Shown: positions 37,410-46,466, numbered from the stretch's first letter. The stretch: 64,000 nucleotides of DNA from Caulobacter sp. BK020 (GCF_004342605.1 NZ_SLZL01000012.1:1-64000); one strand, 5' to 3'. The notes: generated by a model from the letters alone, not told the origin. Program-made: numbers and translations.

Positions 37410-38470
37410 AGATCCAGCTCTATGTCCTGCGCACGGTCGGCACGCGCGTGCTCGGCGCGGCCCTGATCCTGTTCTCGATCCTGCAGATCCTCGACCTGCT
37501 GGAAGTGACCACCGACATCCTGGACCGCGGCCTGGGAACGGCCGGGGTGCTGTACTACGCCGCCCTGCGCTCGCCGCGGCTGATCGAGCAGGTCGCCCCG
37601 ATCGCCACCCTGGCCGGCGGGCTGTTCGCCTTTTCGCAGCTGGCGCGCGAGAGCGCGATCATCGCCATGCGCGCCACCGGCATCTCGGCCTATCGGATCG
37701 TCGGCATGGCCCTGCCCGTGGCCCTGCTGGTCATGGCGGTCGACTTCGGCTGCGCCCAGCTGATCGCCCCGCGCACCGATCCGGTGCTGGCCGACTGGTG
37801 GCAGGCCACCACCCCGGTCGCCGACCGCAAGGTTCCCGGCCCCCGCAGCTTCCGGGCCGGCGACGACCTGGTGATCGCCGCCGGGGCTTCGGCTGACGGG
37901 GCGACGCTGAAGGCGGTCAAGGTCTATCGGCGCGACAAGGTCGGCCGGCTGATCGAACGCATCGAGGCGCCGTCGGCCACCTATGCTCGGGCCAGCGGCT
38001 GGACCCTGGTCAATCCCGTGATCGTCCGGTTCAACGGCGAGCAGGTGAACGTCACGCCCGCCGCCCGGATGAGCTGGCCCTCGCCCCTGCATCGGCAGGA
38101 CGTCCAGGCCCTGTTCGCCGACAGTCCGGTGCCGACCGCCGCCACGGCCCGCCGGGCCCTGCTGAGCGGCGGCGGCGACCGTCCCAGCAGCTTCTACGAG
38201 ACCCGCTTGCTGGCCGCCTTCGCCGGACCGTTCGCCTCGCTGGTGATGCTGCTGCTCAGCGCCCCCGTCGCCCTCGCCAATTTCCGCAGCGGACAGGGCG
38301 CGGTGCTGCTGACCGGCGGCCTGGCGGCCGGCCTGGTCTTCCTGGTCGTCAACGGCCTGCTGTCGGCGCTGGGCGAAGGCGGCTCGCTGTCGCCCGCCCT
38401 GGCCGTCTGGGGCGGCCCGACCATCTTCGCGGCCCTCGCGATCTACGCACTCGTCGTCCTGGAGGGCTGA
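37406..38470 (+). CDS. LptG-like permease (YjgP/YjgQ family) in the sphingolipid cluster
   Basis: A 354-residue partner of the preceding gene, start ATG 37406 in a four-base overlap. Six predicted helices around a periplasmic domain; family features LFSILQILDLLEVTTDIL, SPRLIEQVAPIATLAGGLFAFSQLARESAI and MRATGISAYRIVG are typical of LptG. Its stop touches the ATG of the ceramide synthase. No LptB ATPase is encoded in the window, so the pair would need a shared ATPase. Confidence 0.88.
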   Translation: MKIQLYVLRTVGTRVLGAALILFSILQILDLLEVTTDILDRGLGTAGVLYYAALRSPRLIEQVAPIATLAGGLFAFSQLARESAIIAMRATGISAYRIVGMALPVALLVMAVDFGCAQLIAPRTDPVLADWWQATTPVADRKVPGPRSFRAGDDLVIAAGASADGATLKAVKVYRRDKVGRLIERIEAPSATYARASGWTLVNPVIVRFNGEQVNVTPAARMSWPSPLHRQDVQALFADSPVPTAATARRALLSGGGDRPSSFYETRLLAAFAGPFASLVMLLLSAPVALANFRSGQGAVLLTGGLAAGLVFLVVNGLLSALGEGGSLSPALAVWGGPTIFAALAIYALVVLEG

Positions 38471-39622
38471 ATGCCGTTCGACACCACCGATTCCGACCTC
38501 ACCATCGTCCCGGTCAGCTCCAAGGCCGAGCTGAGGCGGTTCATCGACCTGGCCAACCGCCTCAACGCCAAGGACCCCAACTGGGTCACACCGCTGATGT
38601 ACGAGCGGATGGCGGCCCTGACGCCCAAGACCAACCCGTTCTTCCAGCATGCCGACGTGCAGATGTGGTTGGCTGTCCGCGGCGGTCGCGACGTGGGCCG
38701 GATCAGCGCCCAGATCGACCACCTGGCCACCGAGGTCGGGACCGGCAAGACCGGCAATTTCGGCATGATCGCCGCCGAGGACGACCCGGCGATCTTCAGC
38801 CTGCTGTTCCGCACCGCCGAGGACTGGCTGAAGGCCCGCGGCTGCGACCGGGCCCTGGGTCCGTTCAACCTGTCGATCAACGAGGAGGTCGGCCTGCTGG
38901 TCGACGGCTTCGACACCAAGCCGATGGTGATGATGGGCCACGACCCCCGCTACACGGCCGCGCGGGTCGAGGAGCAGGGCTACGTCAAGGCCAAGGACGT
39001 CTACGCCTATGTCTGCGATCCCCGCGCCGCTCTGCCGGCCGTGGTGGTGCGCCGCGTCAAGCGCGGCCTGCCCGAGGGCGTGACCCTGCGCCAGCTGGAC
39101 ATGAGCCGCTACGACGACGAGGTCAAAGCCCTGACCGAGATCCTCAACGACGCCTGGTCCGGCAACTGGGGCTTCGTGCCCACCACCGAGGCCGAGACCG
39201 CCCAGCTGGGCAAGGCGCTGAAGGACGTAATCGACAAGCGCCTGACCCTGTTCGCCGAGATCGACGGCGAGCCGGCCGGCTTCATCGTGCTGCTGCCCAA
39301 CGTCAACGAGGCGATCGAGGGCCTGAACGGCAAGCTGCTGCCGTTCGGCTGGGCCAAGCTGCTGTGGCGGCTGAAGGTCAAGCGGGTCAAGTCGATCCGC
39401 ATCCCGCTGATGGGCCTCAAGCGCAAGTTCGCCGACAGCCTGCGCGGCCAGGTCGTGCCGTTCCACCTGATGAACGCCGGCCGCGACGCCGGCATCGCCC
39501 TGGGTTACGACAAGTTCGAGTTCTCGTGGATTCTTGAGGACAATACGCCGATGCGCCGGATCTCCGAGGCCATGGGCGCGGAGATCTACAAGACCTACCG
39601 GATCTACGAGAAGGCGATCTAG
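38471..39622 (+). CDS. bcerS: Bacterial ceramide synthase (GNAT-superfamily N-acyltransferase)
   Basis: A 383-residue soluble protein. It begins immediately after the LptG-like stop. The N-terminal opening (DLTIVPVSSKAELRRFIDLANRLNAKDPNWV) and the two halves with RALGPFNLSINEEVGLLVDGF and MNAGRDAGIALGYDKFEFSWILEDN are characteristic of the large GNAT-like family to which C. crescentus bCerS belongs; it N-acylates the sphingoid base. The position relative to spt, cerR and acs is the same as in C. crescentus, which strengthens the call. Unrelated to eukaryotic ceramide synthases. Confidence 0.9.
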   Translation: MPFDTTDSDLTIVPVSSKAELRRFIDLANRLNAKDPNWVTPLMYERMAALTPKTNPFFQHADVQMWLAVRGGRDVGRISAQIDHLATEVGTGKTGNFGMIAAEDDPAIFSLLFRTAEDWLKARGCDRALGPFNLSINEEVGLLVDGFDTKPMVMMGHDPRYTAARVEEQGYVKAKDVYAYVCDPRAALPAVVVRRVKRGLPEGVTLRQLDMSRYDDEVKALTEILNDAWSGNWGFVPTTEAETAQLGKALKDVIDKRLTLFAEIDGEPAGFIVLLPNVNEAIEGLNGKLLPFGWAKLLWRLKVKRVKSIRIPLMGLKRKFADSLRGQVVPFHLMNAGRDAGIALGYDKFEFSWILEDNTPMRRISEAMGAEIYKTYRIYEKAI

Positions 39623-39626
39623 CGCC

Positions 39627-40391
39627 GTGGCGGCCCCGTTCCAGGCCCTGGTGCTGGCCGGCTCGCGCGGCGGGGTCGATCCTGTCGCCGACTATGCCGG
39701 CGTCAGCCAGAAGGGCCTGATCGTCCTGGGCGGCCGGACGCTGCTGGCCCGGGTGCTGGGCGCGCTCGACCAGGCCGGGGCCGAGCGCATCGGCGTCTCG
39801 ACCAACGACGCGGCCCTGGAGGCGGCCCTGGCCGACCAGACCACCCGCGCGGCGGTGTCGCGCCTGCCCTCGGCCGCCGGCCCCAGCCAGAGCGTCCACG
39901 ACGGCGCCCAGGCCATGGGCACGCCGCTGCTGGTCACCACTGTCGACCACGCCCTGCTCCAGGCCGACTGGGTGACCGATTTCATGGCCGACACCCCGGC
40001 CGACGCCGACATCGCCATCCTGCTGGGCGAGGAGGCCCTGGTCCAGGCCGCCGCCCCGACCACCAAGCGCACCTACCTGGCGTTCCGCGACGGCCGCTAT
40101 TCGGGCTGCAACCTGTTCTACCTGAGGACCCCGGCCAGCCTGCGGGCCATCGACCTGTGGCGCACGGTCGAAAAGCACCGCAAGCGACCGTGGAAGATCG
40201 CGGCCCTGTTCGGCCCGGTCATGCTGGTCCGCTATCTGCTGGGCCGGATGACCCTGGACGAGATGGTGGCGCGGATCGGCCGCCTGGCCGGGGTCAAGGC
40301 TGCGGCGGTCCGGGCCCGGCACGGCCTGGCGGCGGTGGACGTCGACAAGCCGGCCGACCTGGACCTGGTGCGGTCGATCGTCGAGGGTTGA
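39627..40391 (+). CDS. MobA-like NTP transferase of the sphingolipid cluster
   Basis: A 254-residue nucleotidyltransferase starting at GTG 39627, four bases after bcerS. The Rossmann opening FQALVLAGSRGGVDPVADY retains the LAGxRG signature, followed by GRTLLARVLGAL and the metal region TTVDHALLQADWV. The C-terminal half (residues about 140-254) ends AVDVDKPADLDLV, as in MobA/IspD-like enzymes. A natural guess is that it makes the CDP-alcohol used by the CDP-alcohol phosphotransferase, whose own N-terminal domain looks like a degenerate version of this fold. Confidence 0.82.
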   Translation: MAAPFQALVLAGSRGGVDPVADYAGVSQKGLIVLGGRTLLARVLGALDQAGAERIGVSTNDAALEAALADQTTRAAVSRLPSAAGPSQSVHDGAQAMGTPLLVTTVDHALLQADWVTDFMADTPADADIAILLGEEALVQAAAPTTKRTYLAFRDGRYSGCNLFYLRTPASLRAIDLWRTVEKHRKRPWKIAALFGPVMLVRYLLGRMTLDEMVARIGRLAGVKAAAVRARHGLAAVDVDKPADLDLVRSIVEG

Positions 40392-40415
40392 GGCCCCTCG
40401 CGACGCGGCGCCGGC

Positions 40416-40856
40416 CTACTGGGTGGTGTCGCCGCGATAGAACACCCCCACCAAGGCGACGTAGAGCATTCCTGCGAGCGAGACGATGAACCCGAAGTCC
40501 TTCGGGATCGGGAACGGAGAGCTCGTCGGGCCCAGTGTCGCGGTCCAGATCAGGAACGCCACACACGAGATGATGATGCCCACGATCTGGGGGCCGTCGG
40601 CGTTCTGGGCGGTGCTCTTGACGCGCACGGCGATCAGGATGGCCAGACAGGCCACGGTGATCACGATCAGAATGATCAGCCGTATCGTGTCCTTTCCCTC
40701 CAAGCCCGGCAGGAGGCCGACGGCCGCGCCGTAGACGCCCAGGGCCTCGGCGGGGATGAGCTTGGCCAGCCGGGTGGCCCAGCCGTCGGCGGTGGCCCCG
40801 TTGGGGGCCTGGTCGCGGGTTTGGCCCAAGGGCAGGCCGTGGACTCTCAGTGACAT
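40416..40856 (-). CDS. Hypothetical membrane protein, 146 aa
   Basis: ATG 40856 (GAGGGA ribosome site) rather than the 41000 frame start. Three or four membrane helices: about 48-66, 72-90 (LIILIVITVACLAILIAV), 98-115 and 120-138. The N-terminal segment RLAKLIPAEALGVYGA recurs in a small family of alphaproteobacterial membrane proteins of unknown role. It ends 24 bases from the convergent NTP transferase. Confidence 0.72.
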   Translation of the reverse strand: MSLRVHGLPLGQTRDQAPNGATADGWATRLAKLIPAEALGVYGAAVGLLPGLEGKDTIRLIILIVITVACLAILIAVRVKSTAQNADGPQIVGIIISCVAFLIWTATLGPTSSPFPIPKDFGFIVSLAGMLYVALVGVFYRGDTTQ

Positions 40857-41053
40857 AGGTCGCTCCCTCTCGTTGTGTCGATGAAGACATCTGTTTTTCG
40901 AGCAGGACGCCGACGTCGCGACTTTCCGACGCGATACTGAGCCATCCACGAGGAGCGTCCAGGCAAGAACCTGAATGAACTCGGCCTTCAACGCAATCAT
41001 CGATAGAAACTTTCGTTTCTCACAACTCAGAGAGACTTCTGGCTCGCGGACGC

Positions 41054-41090
41054 GAAAAACCCCGCCGCCGAAGCCGGCGACGGGGTTTCA
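41054..41090 (-). terminator. Intrinsic terminator of the TonB-receptor gene
   Basis: Hairpin of outer arms AAACCCCG / CGGGGTTT and inner arms CGCCG / CGGCG separated by one mismatch; the minus strand then reads GGGGTTTTTCGCG. It lies 25-60 bases past the receptor stop. Confidence 0.85.
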
Positions 41091-41115
41091 GGAGGTTCGA
41101 CGAAGTCGCCGAAGA

Positions 41116-43413
41116 CTACTTCAGCTTGGCGCTGACCGAGACGCCCACGATGCGCGGCTCATTGTAGACGGCGGCCATGTAGTTCTCGATGACGCCCTTG
41201 AGGTTCTTCTCGTTGGTGATGTTGCGGCCGAACAGGGCCACCTCGTAGGCGCCGTTTCCGCCCTCGTAGCCGAGCTTCAGCCCGCCCTCGAAGTTGCCCT
41301 TCGAGTAGAACTCGTCGGTCTTGTAGAGCACGAAGTTCGTATAGCCCTGCACGTTCCAGTCGGTGGCGACGAACAGCTTGCCGTCGGCGCCCACCGGCAC
41401 GTCGTAGCGACCCGTGAAGCTGAGGTTGTACTTCGGCGCGTTGGGCAGCGGGTTGCCGTCGATCTGGGTGAAGTAGTTGGTGGCGAACGGACCGACGATC
41501 GCCTTGGTCGGGCTCTTCACGGTGCAGACCATCACGCTGTTGAGCGAGCAGACCTGGGCGTAGACGCGCTTGTCCTGGATCTCGCTGTGCAGCAGGCTGA
41601 CGCCGGCCGTCAGGGTCAGGTTCTGGATCGGACGCCATTCGGCGTCGGCTTCCAGGCCGTAGGCCTTGGCCTTGTCGGCGTTGAACAGCACGCCGTTGCC
41701 GTTGGAGTCGTTGCCGTTCAGCTGGATGTCCTTGACCTCGTAGGTAAAGGCCGAGGCGTTCAGGCGCAGGGTGTTGTCCAGCAGCGTGCTCTTGAAGCCG
41801 GCTTCCCACGACAGGATCGTTTCGGAATTGGCGGTCGTGAAGTCGCTGTTGAACACCGCCGAACGGCCCTGGATGGTCGGGCCGCGGAAGCCCTTGGCCA
41901 CGCGGGCGTAGAGGTTCAGATCGGGATTGACCTCGTAGTTGGCCGACAGGTCCCAGCTGACCTGCTCGTCCGACAGGCGCACGTAGCGGCGGCCGGTATA
42001 GGTGGAGACGTTGGCGACGGTGTTGGCCGTCTTGGCCAGCACCGTCTTCTTGGCGTCGTAGGTGTCGCGCAGGCCGCCGGTCACCGTCAGGGCGTCGGTC
42101 AGCTTGTAGCTGACCTGGCCGAACACCGCCCACGAGGTGTTGAGGTTGTGCAACTCGACCCAGTTGTTGGGGTTGCGGGCGGCGGTGGTGAGGAAATAGG
42201 CGCGCTGGAAGAAGTCGGTGGTGTCGCGCGAGTCGAAGTACAGCGCGCCGATCTGCCACTTCAGGCGGTCGTCGCCGTTGCTGGCCAGGCGGATTTCCTG
42301 GGTCAGCTGGTCGAGGTCGCGGACCTGGCCCATCGACTGGCCAAAGCCGTTGGGAACGCCGGCGACCGGGAAGTTGGCCGCCGCGCCGCCGTCGGTGTCG
42401 CCGCGGCTGTAGCCGCTGGTGGTCTCATAGGCGCTGATCGAGGTCAGGGTCACCGGACCGAAGTCGTAGGCGATGTTCAGCGACGCGCCTTGTGTGTCGT
42501 AGGCCTGCGGATTGTTGTTGGCCTCGTCGAAGGCGACGCTGTCGCGCGGGGCGGTCGAGCTGTTGGAGCCCTTCTTCAGCGCGCCGCGCAGGAACAGGGT
42601 CGAGGTGCCTTCGTAGTTGCGGGCGTGGGCCGAGGCCAGGACGGTCAGCTGTTCGGTCGGGGTGGCCAGCAGCTGGACCCGCACGTCCTTCTCGTCGAAG
42701 CCGCCCATGGCGTTCTTCTTCGGGGTGACGGTGCCGTCGGCGCTGGTCCCGGCGAAGGTGTTGTCGACATAGTCGTCGCGGTGCTGGTAGAGCGCCGAGA
42801 CGCGGAAGGCCAGCTTGTCGGCGACGATCGGGCCGCCGATGCCGCCGTCGAAGGTGGTCGTGCCGTAGGTGCCGTAGGAGGCGCTGGCGCGGCCTTCCAG
42901 GGTCTGGGTCGGCTTGTTGGTGTCGAACTTGACGATGCCGGCGGTGGTGTTGCGGCCGAACAGCGAGCCCTGCGGGCCGCGCAGCACTTCCACCTGCTTG
43001 ACGTCGAACACCGGGTTGGACTTCAGCACCACGTGCTCCAGCACGACATCGTCCTGGATGATCGACACCGGCTGCGAGGCGCCAAGGTAGAAGTCGATGT
43101 TGCCCAGGCCGCGGATGTAGAAGCGCGGGAAGATCCGGCCCGTGGTGCTCTCGGCGTAGAAGCTGGGCACCTTGCCCGACAGCGAGAGGATGTCGCTGCC
43201 GTCGGCGGTGACGGCGCGCAGCTGGTCGCCGCCGACCACGGCCACCGAGACCGGCACCTTCTGCAGATTTTCCGAACGGCGCTCGGCCGTCACGACGATC
43301 TCGTCGAGGGCGGTCGAGGACGCCTCCTGGGCGAGGGCCGCGGTCGCGAACGACAGGGCGGTGAGACCGGCGCCCAGCAGGAGCGCGCCTTTACGAGCAT
43401 TGAAACGAGACAT
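41116..43413 (-). CDS. TonB-dependent outer-membrane receptor
   Basis: A 765-residue receptor starting at ATG 43413 (the open frame continues to 43545 without signal). Signal peptide (cut near ATAALAQEA), TonB box DEIVVTAERR, plug domain (SVAVVGGDQLRAV ... VLRGPQGSLFGRNTTAGIV, where the LRGPQG(S)LFGRN motif is typical), then a 22-strand beta barrel ending in SAKLK, a Phe/Leu-less terminus. The GRNTTAG plug is common in Caulobacter-type receptors for carbohydrates or other nutrients; the ligand is unknown. Single gene with its own terminator. Confidence 0.92.
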   Translation of the reverse strand: MSRFNARKGALLLGAGLTALSFATAALAQEASSTALDEIVVTAERRSENLQKVPVSVAVVGGDQLRAVTADGSDILSLSGKVPSFYAESTTGRIFPRFYIRGLGNIDFYLGASQPVSIIQDDVVLEHVVLKSNPVFDVKQVEVLRGPQGSLFGRNTTAGIVKFDTNKPTQTLEGRASASYGTYGTTTFDGGIGGPIVADKLAFRVSALYQHRDDYVDNTFAGTSADGTVTPKKNAMGGFDEKDVRVQLLATPTEQLTVLASAHARNYEGTSTLFLRGALKKGSNSSTAPRDSVAFDEANNNPQAYDTQGASLNIAYDFGPVTLTSISAYETTSGYSRGDTDGGAAANFPVAGVPNGFGQSMGQVRDLDQLTQEIRLASNGDDRLKWQIGALYFDSRDTTDFFQRAYFLTTAARNPNNWVELHNLNTSWAVFGQVSYKLTDALTVTGGLRDTYDAKKTVLAKTANTVANVSTYTGRRYVRLSDEQVSWDLSANYEVNPDLNLYARVAKGFRGPTIQGRSAVFNSDFTTANSETILSWEAGFKSTLLDNTLRLNASAFTYEVKDIQLNGNDSNGNGVLFNADKAKAYGLEADAEWRPIQNLTLTAGVSLLHSEIQDKRVYAQVCSLNSVMVCTVKSPTKAIVGPFATNYFTQIDGNPLPNAPKYNLSFTGRYDVPVGADGKLFVATDWNVQGYTNFVLYKTDEFYSKGNFEGGLKLGYEGGNGAYEVALFGRNITNEKNLKGVIENYMAAVYNEPRIVGVSVSAKLK

Positions 43414-43655
43414 TGAACCCACCCCATCCGTGGTTGGAAAATCGGACCGACACGAGAGAATCAAAGCGCCGGTCGTTGAGTCCGCCAGCACTTGTAAGAC
43501 CCCGCTTACTTCTTCGCGGGCCTGCGGCCTATAGGCATGTTGCATGACAGCGCCGTGACAGCGCCGCTTGCGGGTCGAATGGTCAGATTGTCGGCAGTCG
43601 ACCGCGAGGCGTCAGCAGCGCCGGAGCCTTCCTCGCAGGGAAGAGGATTGAAGCC

Positions 43656-44408
43656 CTACTCGCCCGCCGCCACCCAGGCGGCCGCCAGTTCGCGGTTCTT
43701 CGGCAGGTCCTCGGGGAAGTCCATCTCGGCCCACTGCAGGCCCTCGATCGACTGGACCTGGACCACATCGTGCTCCTGGGCGATCTGGTTGATGACGCTG
43801 AGGTACCAGCGCTTGAGGCCTTCGGGCGTGCGCAGGGCCTGCTCGACGATGCGGGTGAACAGGGCCGCGCCCTCGGGGTCGAAGCGCAGGAAGCCGATCG
43901 ACTCGGCGTCGTACTGGTCGATGGTCTTGCCGATGGCGCGCAGCGAAAGCCCCTCGGTCAGCACCTTCATGTCGTCGGCGTCGTAGCCGGCGGCCTTGCG
44001 GTCGATGGTGACGGTGATCGGGGCCGGCGGCGCGCCGATCAGGCGCTCGGCGATCGGCGCCTCGAACAGGGTGTCGCCGTTCAGCAGCAGGAAGTCGCCG
44101 CGCATCTCGCCCCGCGCCAGCCAGCAGGTGGCGAGGTTGTCGGTCAGGGCGTAGAACGGGTTGAACAGGGTGCGGACCGTCAGGCCCGGAATGTCGAGCC
44201 CCGCGACTTCCTTCTCGACCGTGTCGGCGGCGAAGCCGGTCACCACCACCGCCTCGGTGATCCCCGCCTCGGCCAGGTGCTTGAGCTGCCAATGCAGCAC
44301 CGTGCGGCCCGAAAGCTCGACCAAGCACTTGGGGCGGGTGTCTGTCAGCGGCGACAGGCGCTTGCCCTGGCCGGCGCTGAGGATGATGGCTTTGGCCGGT
44401 TTCGCCAC
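43656..44408 (-). CDS. Sugar/phosphocholine-type nucleotidyltransferase
   Basis: About 250 residues. GTG 44408 is chosen because the family begins directly at AKAIILSAGQGKRL; the open frame's earlier ATG (44474) falls inside the hairpin that follows the tRNA. Signature SAGQGKRLSPLTDTRPKCLVELSGRTVLHWQL, the metal-binding LLLNGDTLFEAPI and the C-terminal DFPEDLPKNREL resemble the LicC/PntC-type phosphocholine or phosphonate cytidylyltransferases more than RmlA. Product and acceptor are unknown; a PhnZ/HD-like gene lies on the other side of the tRNA. Confidence 0.82.
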   Translation of the reverse strand: MAKPAKAIILSAGQGKRLSPLTDTRPKCLVELSGRTVLHWQLKHLAEAGITEAVVVTGFAADTVEKEVAGLDIPGLTVRTLFNPFYALTDNLATCWLARGEMRGDFLLLNGDTLFEAPIAERLIGAPPAPITVTIDRKAAGYDADDMKVLTEGLSLRAIGKTIDQYDAESIGFLRFDPEGAALFTRIVEQALRTPEGLKRWYLSVINQIAQEHDVVQVQSIEGLQWAEMDFPEDLPKNRELAAAWVAAGE

Positions 44409-44450
44409 GGGCGTGGTCTCGTCTGTCTGGGAAAAGCAAGAGCGCGAAAT

Positions 44451-44489
44451 AGCGACGACGGGGCGGACCAACAAGCCCGCCCCGTCGCT
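44451..44489 (-). terminator. GC-rich hairpin after tRNA-Gly
   Basis: Arms AGCGACGACGGGGCGG and CCGCCCCGTCGCT pair with a 3-base bulge; it follows the tRNA by about 97 bases on the minus strand. A T-poor tail means efficient termination is uncertain. Confidence 0.55.
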
Positions 44490-44585
44490 TCAGGGCGCCA
44501 GATATCAAGTTTCGCCGGGTCGGCGCAAGCATGGCCCCGCCCGCCCGCACGGTGCGGCGAACGTCGTTGGCTTCATCGAAGGATC

Positions 44586-44660
44586 TGGAGCGGGCGATGG
44601 GAATCGAACCCACGACATTCAGCTTGGGAAGCTGACGTTCTACCTCTGAACTACGCCCGC
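44586..44660 (-). tRNA. tRNA-Gly (anticodon CCC)
   Basis: Cloverleaf on the minus strand: acceptor GCGGGCG / CGCCCGC, D-arm with GTTCAGAGGTAGAAC, anticodon stem TCAGC / GCTGA with loop TTCCCAA, T-arm GTGGGTTCGATTCCCAT, discriminator U and an encoded CCA (44586-44588). Anticodon CCC reads GGG. Confidence 0.97.
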
Positions 44661-44809
44661 ATTGGACGAATGGGCAAGCCGCGCCGTCCAAGCGCTGAGC
44701 CCGTCTAGCCGGTTCGCGCCGTCTTCTCAATGGCTTCTTTGGGCGGCGCGTTGACGACGTCCGGCGAGCGGCGCACGATCCGGTCAAACAGATGTTCGGG
44801 AGGACACCC

Positions 44810-45427
44810 ATGGCCGATGGCCACCAGCATCCGGGAGAGCACGAACGCGCCCACGACCGGGCCAAGTTCCACGCCATGGTCGACGGCACGCCGCAGGACT
44901 GGGCGATCATCGCCGACGCCTCGGTCGCGTTCGGCCGCGACCTGCCCAAGCGCCTGGTCTCGCACTTGAAGCTGCTGCAGGGCGACTGCGGCGGCTTCGC
45001 CATCGACCGGCTGGACCACAGCCTGCAGACCGCCACCCGCGCCTTCCAGGACGGCCGCGACGAGGAATACGTGGTCTGCGCCCTGCTGCACGACATCGGC
45101 GACATCCTGGGTCCGCGCAATCACGCCGATATCGCCGCGGCGATCCTGCAGCCCTTCGTTTCCGAGGAGAACCACTGGATGGTGGCCCACCACGCCATCT
45201 TCCAGGGCTACTATTTCTTCCACCACCTGGGCCTGGATCGCGACATGCGCGACCAGTTCCGCGGCCACCCCAGCTTCGAATACACCGCCCAGTTCTGCCA
45301 CATCTACGACCAGGAAGCCTTCGACCCGGCCTACGCCTCGATGCCGCTGGAGGCCTTCGAGCCGATGCTGCACCGGGTGATGTCGACGCCGAAACGGTCG
45401 ATCTATCTGCGCGAGGCGAAGTCCTAG
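44810..45427 (+). CDS. HD-domain protein of the PhnZ-like group
   Basis: A 205-residue soluble protein; ATG 44810 with GGGAGGA at 8 bases is favoured over ATG 44792. Metal-binding residues follow the HD pattern: LDHSLQTATRAF, LLHDIGDILGPRNH, VAHHAIFQGYYFFHH and a late Asp in HIYDQEAFD. The spacing and aromatic-rich third helix recall the HD-fold di-iron oxygenase PhnZ and its relatives rather than simple nucleotide phosphohydrolases. No PhnY partner is adjacent. It is divergent from the tRNA/cytidylyltransferase unit. Confidence 0.75.
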   Translation: MADGHQHPGEHERAHDRAKFHAMVDGTPQDWAIIADASVAFGRDLPKRLVSHLKLLQGDCGGFAIDRLDHSLQTATRAFQDGRDEEYVVCALLHDIGDILGPRNHADIAAAILQPFVSEENHWMVAHHAIFQGYYFFHHLGLDRDMRDQFRGHPSFEYTAQFCHIYDQEAFDPAYASMPLEAFEPMLHRVMSTPKRSIYLREAKS

Positions 45428-45467
45428 AGCAAATCGCGCGATATAGGAATCGCACGATTTGCTCTAG
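45424..45467. repeat. 13-bp inverted repeat overlapping a stop codon, with T-run
   Basis: Arms CTAGAGCAAATCG (45424-45436) and its perfect complement (45455-45467), followed by TTTTTG. The left arm contains the TAG of the HD gene, so the hairpin probably serves as its terminator. Confidence 0.8.
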
Positions 45468-45566
45468 GTTTTTGTTTTCGCATCGCTTTTTCGGAAAACC
45501 CAAGGCCCTGGCGACGGTGCTGGAGGGCTTCGTGCACGGCGCCTGAGGCGACGGCCGCCGCTCGCC

Positions 45567-46466
45567 CTACTCCACCCGCTCCGTCTTGATCCCCAGCTTG
45601 GCCAGCTGGGCCTGCAGGCTGTCGGGTCCGGTCAGGTGCCCCGCCCCGACGGCGACGAAGCTGACGCCCGAGCCGGCCAGCTTGGTCTTCAGCTGCCTGG
45701 CCCAGTCCTGGTTCCGGTTGACCAGCAGCAGCCTGTAGAGGTCGGGATAGTCGTCCTGCATCTCGTCGACCATCTGGCGCTTCAGCTCGCCCTGGTCGCC
45801 GGCCGCCCAGGCGGCGACCAGGGCGTCGATCTTGGCCGGGCCGTCGTCGATCTCGTCCAGGGTGGAGTCCAGCAGCTCGGTCTCCTGGGCCGGCGTCATG
45901 TCGGCGAAAAAGCGGACCTGCTGCTCCATGGTCTCGAAGGCCGAGATCGGCTTGCCCGCCGCCTTGGCCTGGGCGGTCAGCAGCTTCTCGACGCCGCTCT
46001 CGGGATCGTAGCCGGCCTTCAGCAGCGGGGTCAGCGACACGGTCAGGGCCGCCAGCCAGGGGCGCATGGGCTCCAGGGCCTGGGGCGGGAAGCCCATGCC
46101 CTGGGCGGCGGCCTGCAGCTTGGCGTAGCGCTCCGGCTTGAGCTTGCCCGACAGGGGCGCGGCCCGGTCGACGCCATATTTCAGCATCAGGGCTTGCGTC
46201 GCCGCCGGGTCCTCCGGCTGCTCGATCTCCATGACCACGTCGTCGGCGTCCTGGAAGGCCTTGGCGATCTTGGGCGAGCGCCACTGGGTGCTCGGCTTGA
46301 GCACATGGACCGTGCCGAACAGGTAGATCGTGGAGTCCTTGTCCTTGATCGCCCACAGGGCCGGCTCGGCCCGGACGGAGCTCGCCCCCATCGCCAGCAC
46401 GGCGACGAGGGCGGGCGCAACGAAGGAAAGGGCGAAGCGGCGGACGGATCCGAGCAGAATCATCAT
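45567..46466 (-). CDS. Exported TraB/GumN-family protein (copy 1)
   Basis: A 299-residue protein with a signal peptide (residues 1-33, ALVAVLAMGASSVRAEPAL) and a TraB_PrgY_GumN domain: IYLFGTVHVLKP with conserved GxxH, EIEQPEDP, ETMEQQVRFFADM and a C-terminal VAVGAGHLTGPDSL (GxxHL). These motifs resemble Tiki/EreA-type metalloprotease folds. Predicted periplasmic or lipoprotein. It pairs with a second copy at 49875-50759 at roughly 35-40% identity by eye. Confidence 0.88.
   Translation of the reverse strand: MMILLGSVRRFALSFVAPALVAVLAMGASSVRAEPALWAIKDKDSTIYLFGTVHVLKPSTQWRSPKIAKAFQDADDVVMEIEQPEDPAATQALMLKYGVDRAAPLSGKLKPERYAKLQAAAQGMGFPPQALEPMRPWLAALTVSLTPLLKAGYDPESGVEKLLTAQAKAAGKPISAFETMEQQVRFFADMTPAQETELLDSTLDEIDDGPAKIDALVAAWAAGDQGELKRQMVDEMQDDYPDLYRLLLVNRNQDWARQLKTKLAGSGVSFVAVGAGHLTGPDSLQAQLAKLGIKTERVE

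Noticed and set aside
37049..39466. Minus-strand frame of 805 codons
   Set aside because: Antisense to the LptF/LptG-like and ceramide synthase genes; no domain content.
40975..43416. Plus-strand frame of 813 codons
   Set aside because: Mirror image of the TonB receptor, which has signal peptide, plug motifs and barrel strands.
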